DNA of 64,000 nucleotides from Helianthus annuus (taxonomy: Eukaryota; Streptophyta; Magnoliopsida; Asterales; Asteraceae): NCBI RefSeq assembly GCF_002127325.2, contig NC_035443.2, positions 144,412,073-144,476,072 on the forward strand. The letters are read 5' to 3'. How positions within the stretch are numbered: position 1 is the first letter of the stretch; the number at the start of each line of letters is the position of its first letter. The notes beneath the pieces are model-generated. The model was not told the DNA's origin and searched no databases. It saw only the letters and a program-made list of their open reading frames with translations. Shown here piece after piece: positions 55,454-64,000 of this stretch. A program made the position numbers and the translations under genes.

Positions 55454-57045
55454 GCACTACCTGTAACCTGCACAAGTAACACACCCCGCGTAACCCCCAA
55501 TCAAATGAACGTTTTTACAAGTAACACACCCCGCGTAACCCCCAATCAAATGTAATACTATTGTCAAGAGTTTCAAAAACCAAATACAAATTGTCACTAA
55601 GTTAAAACAAGAACAATTCAAAACCCTAGAATTAACAACTACCGACACCGGGGTGAAACCGAGATGATTAGCCGCTCATGGTTGAAGAAGCTTGATCACC
55701 GGAAGTTTGGAATGCGGAAGGATTCATCTTGAAGCTTGATTGGATGGAGAATTGATGGATGTTGAAGGTTTGGTGAAGAATAATAGTGAGATGGATGATG
55801 GATGGAGAATTAGGGTTTAATGGAGGAATTGGGGATGATTGATGGTGATGATTCTTGGGTGTAGAGATGATGATAGATGGAGTGGTTGGTGAATGATAGT
55901 GTAAAAAAAATGGTGTGTGAGGCTCCAAAAACAAGATTCAAACTCCTCCAAAAGTGTAACTACCGGTGCTTGTTATTGTTTAACTTAACGTTTTTACATA
56001 AGTTTTAGTTTCGAATAGCCTACTTTTAATCAAGAATGTGTTTTGCAGGTTCGATGAAGTTTAAGGAGCTTTTCGGGAGCTTTACAGGTCACCGGGTCGA
56101 AAACCAGAGCATCGGGATGCGTTACGGATCAATCGAGAGTGCAAGGAGCGAAAAATGAAGAACGGAGTTTCTAGAGGCCGTCGGCGACGGGGGTATACCC
56201 GTCCCGGACGGGGCCCCAGAATACCCCGTAGACCAAAAAGCTCCGTAACCAGTCATTTAGGCCGTCGGACGCACATCAGCTTTTGGGGACCCGTCGGCGA
56301 CGGGGTCAGGCCCGTCGGCGACGGGTGATGGTTTTTCAAAGCGGCGCCATTTTGACGTGACCGTGTCGTCCCGATCAGTCAAAAACCCAATTAAACCTAG
56401 GTAGCTAGGGTAAGTCGGGTATCGTATCCACGAAGAGCTTGTGGTCAGTATCGCACGACCCGTTCGATTAGTTAGACTATTTACAAATAATGTACAAAGT
56501 GATTATGAAGATTGCTATTTTTATTTATTAAATTAGTTTGAAAGGATATCGGAGTGAACCGACAAATTGATATTATCTAAAACGATGATTTGTTAACAAA
56601 ACTTTCAAAACTAAACTACTTAATTGAAAACAAGAATTAGGAATACGGATCACACCCGGTTTCGGTAATTGTAAGTCCTAGGTTCCTACATGTTTTAATT
56701 CAACTCAATTGCATTTGATTAGCGGATTTAGTGTACCGTGACTTAGGTGCTACTAGCTATCAACGTCCTGAAGAACGGACAAAAAGACACTTTTTAATCA
56801 ACACAAGTAAATCCTAACCACGACAATGCATAACTACACATAACCATTTCGCAAAGTCATAACTTTTAACATCGTTCGACAATTTACGAATACGAAACAA
56901 ATGTAAACTATTGAAGGCATCATCGATTTTGTTGAGAGGTGGGAATGTGTGTTCCCTTGAGAGCTGGATGCCTCCTCTCCAAAATTGCAAATTGTAACTC
57001 TCCCCCAAAAGTTGCGAACTGTCCTCCTCTTTGGCTGCCCCCTCC
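55454..57045. other. Chimeric block of leader and LTR pieces inside TE-H
   Basis: Composition: 55454-55549, gag leader with a 45-bp duplication (ACAAGTAACACACCCCGCGT... at 55472 and 55517); about 55550-55961, an LTR piece in LTR orientation (matches 43014-43425); 55962-56338, an LTR piece in inverted orientation (reverse complement of about 43495-43871); 56339-56903, an Athila-like LTR segment clearly diverged from this element; 56904-57045, sequence found nowhere else in the window. None of it is expected between a leader and gag in a normal element. Confidence 0.85.
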
Positions 57046-57935
57046 AATCGATTATCCCTTGGGTTACCACCTCCCACGAAACGAGGAATCCGGTTAGGGT
57101 TTACATTGTTGTTGTTGTTATTATTGTTGTAAAACCCATCATTCCGGTTCCGTTGGTTGTTGTTTTGTGGTTGACGGTTGTTCCCATAACCATCGTTTCT
57201 TCCACCTCCGTAACCGTATTCATCTTCCCCAACATAATTGGCGTTTTGGTAACCAAACTCCTCATCGTCGTACCTTCGAGCATTGTAGACGTTTCCCCTA
57301 TTCACGTAGCCCCAATCTTCATCATCATTAGCTCGATCATCGTAATACCCCCCATCGTCCGAATTTTCCGTATGAATGCTTACGTGTTCCGGCGATTGAT
57401 AACCGGGAACACTATACGGTTCATCATCGGGGATTGCATTCCTTAAATCGTCGATGTTGAAAAACAGGTCTTCATTCGCGGGATTGCCGCGATCACGGTT
57501 ACCTCTACGATCGGAGTTGACATTCCGGTCATCAAGGTTAATAGGTAACGATGCTTGTCGGTGAAGGGGTTGTTGTTGAGGTGTTCGTTGGGTGTTGTTG
57601 GTATTTTGGTTTCGGAAAGGTGGAGTAGGTGGTCTTGCGTTGGTGTTACCACCCGGTTGTTCTTGGGGTATAGGTTGGGTGTTTTGAGCGGGATAAAAGG
57701 TTCCTCGGGATTGGTATTGATTTGGATGGAGGTTTTGGTTGGGGTTAAAGTCTTGGTTGGAGTTGTGGTTTGCCATTGAATCGGTTTCAATGGTCGGTGT
57801 GAGTGGTGGTGTTTGGTTGGTTTGATTAGAAGCAAGAGTTGCTTCTAACCGGCTTGCTAGGTTTCTTCTTGCAAGTCTTTCAATTTCCGGTTCGTAGACT
57901 AAAGGTGAAGTCCTCCCGGAATTTCGTGTACGCAT
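57046..57935 (-). pseudogene. TE-H second, partial gag copy
   Basis: Repeats the first ~296 codons of gag (matches about 54555-55453) with six substitutions by eye, then breaks off into the chimeric block. An apparent open frame continues to 56814 as a fortuitous fusion. This is the copy adjacent to the leader and PBS, so genomic RNA from the 5' LTR would meet this truncated gag first. Confidence 0.88.
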
Positions 57936-58089
57936 GCACTACCTGTAACCTGCACAAGTAACACACCCCGCGTAACAAGGAAAAAGACAATACAAAAAGA
58001 AAACAAAACAAATTAAACAGATAATCACGTAAATTCAAACAATTTCCAAACACAAAGCGCACGCACTCCCCGGCAACGGCGCCAAAATT
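57936..58089 (-). other. TE-H leader and tRNA-Asp primer binding site
   Basis: The PBS at 58067-58084 reads TGGCGCCGTTGCCGGGGA on the minus strand, matching the 3' end of plant tRNA-Asp, and is five bases from the LTR. The short leader then runs to the partial gag ATG at 57935. Confidence 0.88.
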
Positions 58090-59501
58090 TGATCGGAGTG
58101 TCGCGCTCCGGTCAAAGATAATATTTATATGCCCAAATTACCCTTAACAATGTGTTAGTGGTAGTAAGGGGTCGATCCACGAAGAGTATGTGGTTTGTGT
58201 ATGGATTTGACTGAATTATAAAAACTTGTCACAATTTATGAAGCTTGCTAAAGTATTTTTGGGTTTTCGTTTAATTGAGAGAAATGATTTTTAACTAAAT
58301 GGATTTATGAGAATGGCTGACAAATACTACTTAACGATTGCAATAAAAACGGTTGTTAGAACAATAATAATGAAAAGGAATCACACCCGGTTTCGGTAAT
58401 TATTAACCTAGGATTTCTACAAGTTCTAGTTTCAACTCAAATGCATTTGATTAACGGATTTAGTGTACCGTGACTTAGGTGCTACTAACTATCAACGCCC
58501 CGAAGAACGGACAAAAAGACACTTTGTAATCAACACAAGTAAATCCTAACAATGACAATGTACAATTACATATCACCGTTTCGCGAAGTCATAACTTTTA
58601 ACATCGCTCGACAATTCACGAATTCGTAACAAATGTAATACTATTGTCAAGAGTTTCAAAAACCAAATACAAATTGTCACTAAGTTAAAACAAGAACAAT
58701 TCAAAACCCTAGAATTAACAACTACCTACACCGGGGTGAAACCGAGATGATTAGCCGCTCATGGTTGAAGAAGCTTGATCACCGGAAGTTTGGAATGCGG
58801 AAGGATTCATCTTGAAGCTTGATTGGATGGAGAATTGATGGATGTTGAAGGTTTGGTGAAGAATAATAGTGAGATGGATGATGGATGGAGAATTAGGGTT
58901 TAATGGAGGAATTGGGGATGATTGATGGTGATGATTCTTGGGTGTAGAGATGATGATAGATGGAGTGGTTGGTGAATGATAGTGTCAAAAATGGTGTGTG
59001 AGGCTCCAAAAACAAGATTCAAACTCCTCCAAAAGTGTAACTCCCGAAATCAATGAGTCCCAGCCAATAAAATTCGAGATTAACCCTTCAATTATCAAAT
59101 TTCGCGTTTTGAAAAACCATCACCCGTCGCCGACGGGCCTGACCCCGTCGCCGACGGGTCCCCAAAAGCTGATGTGCGTCCGACGGCCTAAATGACTGGT
59201 TACGGAGCTTTTTGGTCTACGGGGTTTTCTGGGGCCCGTCCGGGACGGGTATACCCCCGTCGCCGACGGCCTCTAGAAACTCCGTTCTTCATTTTTCGCT
59301 CCTTGCACTCTCGATTGATCCGTAACGCATCCCGATGCTCCGGTTTTCGACCCGGTGACCCGTAAAGCTCCCGAAAAGCTCCTTAAACTTCATCAAACCT
59401 GCAAAACACATTCTTGATTAAAAGTAGGCTATTCGAAACTAAAACTTACGTAAAAACGTTAAGTTAAACAATAACAAGCACCGGTTTACAACCACGTATC
59501 A
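58090..59501 (-). repeat. TE-H 5' LTR (1412 bp)
   Basis: Complete, TGATCGG to CGTATCA, nearly identical to 42474-43885. No canonical TATA box was identified with confidence. Confidence 0.95.
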
Positions 59502-59506
59502 GAAGC

Positions 59507-61876
59507 GTATAAATAAAACCCATCATAATAAAGTATCAAATGTCATAAGTGTTTAACAAGACAATCACGATCCAAGCCCACAACGACCAGCTCCTCCCTG
59601 TGCAAGCTCCATGTATCTAACGACCTGCAAGGCATGTAACAGAGGATCAACAACTAGTTGAGCGAGTTCACAGAAAGTAAATGCGTAATAGTATATTCGT
59701 TTGTAACATGTGGCTCTACTAGGCCGATAGTACGTTCTATTGGTGGGGGCTTCCCATGTTGTATAACCACTAGACTATTCGTAATCATAAGTATCCTTCA
59801 CAACCGAGGATAGTAGTAAGTATAAATACACGTAGGTTTTACGTGAGTATCCTTCACAACCGAGGATAGTAGTAAGTGTAAGTCTACGTAGATTGTGAGT
59901 ATGTGTCCTGCACAACCGAGGACAGTGAATAGCATAAGTATGTGTCCTGCACAACCGAGGACAGTGAGTAGCATAAGTATGTGTCCTGCACAACCGAGGA
60001 CAGTGAGTAGCAGAAGTATGTGTCCTGCACAACCGAGGACATTGGTATGGTAGTCTAGTAACAGTGTAAGTACAGTTCAATTCAATCTCAATCCTTCAAT
60101 CCCAATTCCCGTGCCCTGGGAATCCCATGCCTTAGTAAGAGTGTGAACTCACCTTGGTTTGCTCGGTATGCTATGCTCTAGGGTTTATCAAATTGTTTAA
60201 GTCCGTTACACACGACCTAGGATATGATGCACATAAATTCAAGATAAGTGTTGACGTTCAATTAGCGTTTACAGGTTCTTGCTGTTCAACAGTAACATAC
60301 GGTATCGTATCACACAGTAACACGTAGTATCATTCAATAACATGTAGCATCCTATTAGACAGTATCACATAATCGCATACAGTAGCAGACAGTAGCATAC
60401 AGTAGTAGGTTGTCCATCATACAAGGCTATGCACTTAACCATTCAAGGAATTCGGACTGTAAAGCATGTAACTCAAACACTTTATGCATAAATTGTTCAC
60501 ATCTAGTAAATGTTACACAGTTACATTCTACCCAGTTAAAACCCTTAGCAGGAAATCAAAACTCATATACAACCATAATATATAAAAGCTCGGACCAAAG
60601 ATGAAGGGGGGGGGGATTCCCTGTTTGAAAGTCGGACTAGCCACATGGGGTTCAAAAACTCAGACAACTTGACTCCCACTTAAACAAACTCGGACATGTG
60701 AGGGTTCAAAAGTCGGACCATGGGTTGTGGGGTTAAAGCTCGGGCAACATTGATGAGGGGTAAAAGTCGGACCACAACAAGCAAAACTCGGACCCCTTTG
60801 TTTGTTTTAAAGTTTGGACACATTCAAACAACATGAAACTCGGACTCCCTATTAGAGTTAAAGGTCAGACAACATTACTAAAACTCGGACTCTCTTTACA
60901 AGCATAAAACTCGGATGGCATCAATTAAATGAAGTTCGGATATCATCAGTTAAACACAAACTCGGACCTACATGTTATTATGAAAAAGAATTCGGACCTT
61001 GTGTCCTTTGTAAAAGTCGGACTATGAAAGCATCAGTAAAAAGTCGGACCTTTATTCATGCTCATCAAAACTCGGACTATGGGTATTCATTCAAAACATC
61101 GGACCTTCATATTCATTCACAAAGTCGGACCATCATCACTAGCATTTACAAGTTTCCATAACCCTAAATAATTCTAACAATTACGACAAGAAACCCTAAT
61201 GATTGTCTAATAATCATAACAGTTGCAACAGCATGAACTCAATCAGATCTATACGTACCTTCATCATGTAAACGAAATCATCATGCCACCCTTAAATATC
61301 ATTTATTCTACAGTATCATTGGACCAATGCAATTAAAAACAATCAGGTAACAAGCTTGCAATCATATACGATATTGATTTTACCCACAAATTCACATGCA
61401 ACCAACATATTCAACAAGAATGATATTACACTAACCGAGCCAAGGTATGAGTACTGTTAGACACAATGGACGAGACTCCCTTGATCGCGAGACTCCCTTG
61501 ATTGCCGTCGACTTCAGGAATGCTTTAGGGTTTGTGAGGGGTTGTGTAACATGACTCACATGTTACGCACACATATTCAAAGAAGAGGTTGGGCCTAGTC
61601 ATGCTTTGAAAACAATAGATTGGGCCAAGTCTCTATAACATGGTAGTGGCCCAAATGACACAAGACATAACTGATCCATCACACACTCACTCGCACCGAA
61701 TAACATTTACGTTTAACAAGTTTACCAAAGTCACGAGCGTTAAACAAATTCACTAATAACACTTATACACAACATATATATAACATATGAAATAACAAGT
61801 CGTGTAAACGAACACTTAAACAATTAACGTGCAATTAAATGCGAAGATAGAAATCTTGGAAACCCGAGTTGTCACA
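59507..61876 (-). repeat. TE-G 5' LTR, remainder
   Basis: Continues the right LTR after TE-H (59502-59506 is the duplicated GAAGC). It matches 35576-37879 except for scattered substitutions, a G-run length change and 67 extra bp near the end (about 61806-61872). It ends in GTTGTCACA and the TCTAC duplication. Confidence 0.92.
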
Positions 61877-62190
61877 TCTACCACTTTGTCTTTTCTGCTG
61901 ACACTTGGGCATGCCCCCGTGCTCACTGAGCACGGGGCGTGTTCAGTCTTCTGTCTTCTTGTTTTGCTTGGGAAGATGATGTCGGGAGGTCGGGCATGCC
62001 ACGTTTGTTCCTTTTCTTGTATTTATGTTAGATTTAGCTGTCTTTTTGCTTCTTTTGTCTATTTGAGCTCATTTAATCCTGAAAATACAAAAGGAAGACA
62101 AAAGCACACTTTTTCCAACATTAGTACTAAAAAAGAATTGGTTTTATGCCACAATTGATGTAATTTATATGTTGCATTTTGTGCACATCA

Positions 62191-62594
62191 GAATTTTTAT
62201 CAAATTTTACATACCTTATGATCTCCATGCAATGGGGATCACTAGTCTATGCTCGGATTTCGTTTTGGACTTGATTTGGACCTTCAATTTGGAGGATTTG
62301 ACAAGAACTAGGGTTATGGGGAAGCTTGGGTCGCCCTCCCTGTGTTTGATCGATCTCCAGTACACACAAATGTGTGTATTATGTTTAATAAATTGTTTTT
62401 ATTATAATTAGTTTTCATTTAGACACTTTTAGTCCCTCTAATTTCTTTTAGTTCATATTTAGGCGCTTTTAACCCACTTTTGAGTTAACACAAGTCTTAT
62501 AACTAACTGGGTTATTTCGTCCTAGTTAGTTTGTTTTTGTTTATTTAATACTTTATAATTTTAATATAAAGTTTTATATTTTCAGGATGTTACA
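62191..62594 (-). repeat. TE-E 3' LTR, right part
   Basis: From the TE-F target duplication (GAATT) to GATGTTACA. On the minus strand it begins TGTAACATCCTG after the polypurine tract, as in TE-A. No coding content. Confidence 0.7.
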
Positions 62595-62596
62595 AG

Positions 62597-62615
62597 TCCA
62601 CCCCCCTTAAAAAGG
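62597..62615 (-). other. TE-E polypurine tract
   Basis: The minus strand reads TTTTAAGGGGGGTGGACT before the LTR start, nearly identical to the TE-A tract, with the same GTTTCGGGGACGAAACC hairpin-like sequence upstream. Confidence 0.75.
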
Positions 62616-64000
62616 TTTCGTCCCCGAAACCAAAGTACGTACCGAAGTAGGGTAGAGACGTCGCATTTCCTCTTCGGACTCCCATGTGGTGTCCGAACAT
62701 TTCCTATGCTCCCACTTGATCTTGACTTGATCAATTTGTTTATTTCGCAAGTGCTTAACCTTTCGATCTAAAATCTCTAATGGCCTTACCGCATAATTCA
62801 GGCTATCATCCACCTCGATATCGTCGTGATGGATATAAGCTGTTTCCTCCGCTAGACATTTTCATAGCTGTGATACATGAAACGTGCCATGTATTCCACT
62901 CAACTCTTCCGGTAGCTCGAGGCGATAAGCTACCACTACGTATCTAAGTTCGAGCTGAACCCGTTCGATGATTTTAAATGGCCTGATAAACCTCGGGCTT
63001 AATTTCCCTCTTTTTCTGAATCTGATAACGCCCTTCCATGGGGAAACCTTTAACATGACCATGTCGCCTACCTGAAATTGAATCGGTCTTCGTCTTTTAT
63101 CGACATAAGACTTTTGCCTATCTTGGGCTGCTTTCAAATGGGCTCGTACCACTTCAATTTTCGCATTAGTGGCTTGGATAACATGTTTATGGGCCAGTTC
63201 ACGTGGTCACACTTCACCCCAACACACTGGGGTTCTGCACTTCCTACCGTCTGAGGATGGTAGGCGGTGCTAGTGAAAAGTTTCGTTCCCATTTGTTCTT
63301 GAAAAACTCGCCAAAAGTTTGAAGTAAACCGGGTATCTCTATCCGACACAATGGATACTGGTACTCCTTGACGTGCCACTATTTCGTTTGTGTATACGTC
63401 GGACATCTTTTCCGAAGTATATGTTTCGCGTATTGGAATAAAATGAGCACTCTTCGCCAATCTATCCACGATCACCCATATAGCATCGAATCCTCGAATC
63501 GTTTTAGTTAGTTTGGTCAATAGGTCCATCGTGATATGTTCCCATTTCCAAACCGGGATATCCAAAGGTTGCAGTTTTCCATATGGTTTCTGATGTTCCG
63601 CCTTGACTTGTAAACAAGTCAAGCACCTCTCCACGTATTTTACTATATCTCTCTTCGTTCCGGGCCACTAATAGTTTTGTTTCAGATCGTTGTACATCTT
63701 GGTTGCACCCGGATGAATAGAATATCGGGATTTATGAGCTTCATCGAGTAGAAGCGTCTTAACCCCACAAGAATTTGGAACCCATATTCTTCCGGATCGA
63801 GTCTTCAACCCGTTCTTTCCATCACTGGCCGATTATTCTTTCCTTCTTCCAGTTTTCCTCTTTCACTGCTTCTACTTGCGCTTCTCGGATACGTTCAAGT
63901 ATACCCGAGGTCAAAACAAGCTGCATTGACCTTACCCGTATTGGGACATAATCCGCTTTTCTGCTCAGGGCATCCGCCACCACATTTGACTTTCTAGGGT
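62607..64000 (-). pseudogene. TE-E RNase H end, integrase and chromodomain-like tail, broken and edge-truncated
   Basis: From the right edge: ADALSRK (end of RNase H, about 63970), then integrase with a stop in the NYWWPG block (about 63667), CLTCLQVKAEHQKPYG, the first core Asp (ITMDLLTKL) and the second (SDRDTRFTS). After YHPQT about 160-190 bp are deleted, removing the catalytic Glu and shifting the frame into CRTPVCWGEV. Further parts are [24 protein letters not shown] (62862-63152) and the tail LNYAVRPLEIL, VKIKWEHRKCSDTTWESEEE (62607-62813). RT and gag lie outside the window. Confidence 0.86.

Larger units (their letters stand above)
42474..59501 (-). mobile_element. TE-H: 17-kb Athila-type Ty3/gypsy element, very young, internally rearranged
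   Basis: Flanked by perfect GAAGC duplications (42469-42473, 59502-59506). Two 1412-bp LTRs start TGATCGG and end CGTATCA. In coding (minus) order: 5' LTR 58090-59501, tRNA-Asp PBS, leader, partial gag 57046-57935, chimeric block 55454-57045, full gag, protease, pol, ORF1-like gene, polypurine tract, 3' LTR 42474-43885. I see two substitutions between LTRs. The tRNA-Asp primer and the ORF1-like gene after pol are hallmarks of the Athila lineage. Confidence 0.93.
35395..61876 (-). mobile_element. TE-G: Ty3/gypsy chromovirus (Tekay/Del-like), split by TE-H
   Basis: Flanked by perfect TCTAC duplications (35390-35394 and 61877-61881). Left (3') LTR 35395-37879, internal 37880-42292, right (5') LTR 42293-42473 plus 59507-61876. 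Net length is about 9.4 kb. The PBS is for tRNA-Met. By eye the LTRs differ at about 18-19 sites in 2.4 kb plus a 67-bp indel. Gag and pol are fused by a deletion that removed the zinc knuckle and protease. Integrase carries a stop, a frameshift and a second stop. Confidence 0.92.
33946..62190 (-). mobile_element. TE-F: solo LTR (about 1.76 kb net) split by TE-G
   Basis: The ends TGATGTGC (33946) and GCACATCA (62190) are perfect inverted repeats, flanked by perfect 5-bp duplications GAATT (33941-33945 and 62191-62195). Its own sequence is 33946-35394 and 61882-62190. It has no PBS and no coding domain, so it is a solo LTR. A TATA box at 35136-35147 gives minus orientation. Both parts carry CACGGCCCCGTG-type motifs, which confirms that they belong together. 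Confidence 0.85.
33098..64000 (-). mobile_element. TE-E: Ty3/gypsy chromovirus, outermost of the nest, cut by the window edge
   Basis: The 3' LTR is read as 33098-33945 plus 62196-62594, split by TE-F. Its right end, GATGTTACA at 62594, is followed by a polypurine tract and the minus-strand integrase 3' end. The left LTR limit is inferred: TE-C homology stops at 33097 and GGATACTAACAAG follows, where a TGATAC-type end would be expected. Gag, protease and RT lie beyond position 64000. Confidence 0.6.

Noticed and set aside
56814..57935. 373-aa ORF taken as a distinct gag protein
   Set aside because: Only the first ~296 codons are gag. The rest is read-through into the chimeric block.
61829..62411. 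Plus-strand ORFs of 109 and 80 aa
   Set aside because: They cross the TE-G/TE-F and TE-F/TE-E junctions and have no protein-like conservation.

Overview
The window reads as nuclear DNA of a flowering plant, in a repeat-dominated region. It holds one decayed host gene fragment (a B-subfamily ABC transporter with a plant-type intron), plant class II transposons, and many LTR retrotransposons whose primer sites match plant initiator-Met and Asp tRNAs. The LTR families look like those of large eudicot genomes. Asteraceae is a guess from general resemblance and is not shown here. No rRNA gene, tRNA gene, CRISPR array or intact host gene was found.

Layout. 1-6.3 kb: 3' half of an ABCB (P-glycoprotein-like) pseudogene, a Tourist-like MITE with TTA target duplications, a possible hAT-type MITE, a broken PIF/Harbinger transposase gene and a foldback element. 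6.3-19.0 kb: TE-A, a plus-strand Ty3/gypsy chromovirus with 1.7-kb LTRs about 99% identical and several ORF lesions, itself split by TE-B, a 4.16-kb ORF-free solo LTR. 19.0-21.8 kb: AT-rich DNA with a foldback element, tandem repeats and a partial LTR. 21.8-33.1 kb: TE-C, a minus-strand gypsy element carrying a gag gene but no recognisable pol, whose right LTR is split by TE-D (a 3.3-kb solo LTR) and has lost its promoter end. 33.1-64 kb: a nest of minus-strand elements: TE-E (chromovirus, runs off the right edge) contains TE-F (solo LTR, TSD GAATT), which contains TE-G (chromovirus, TSD TCTAC), which contains TE-H (17-kb Athila-type element, TSD GAAGC).

TE-H is the best preserved element. 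Its two 1412-bp LTRs differ at about two positions by eye. It has long gag, protease, RT-RNase H-integrase and ATHILA ORF1-like frames, a tRNA-Asp primer site and a polypurine tract. It also carries a 1.6-kb chimeric block (sense LTR piece, antisense LTR piece, diverged LTR piece, 142 bp of unknown sequence) between a full gag and a second partial gag, which suggests template switching during reverse transcription. The insertion order follows from the nesting: TE-E, then TE-F, then TE-G, then TE-H. The LTR divergences (TE-G about 0.75%, TE-H about 0.14%) agree with that order.

Nothing here looks like a new host pathway. The noteworthy content is the nest with intact target duplications, the rearranged Athila copy, a gag-only element with repeated TATA-bearing modules, and several unusual LTR-internal repeats. 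All comparisons were made by eye and counts are approximate.
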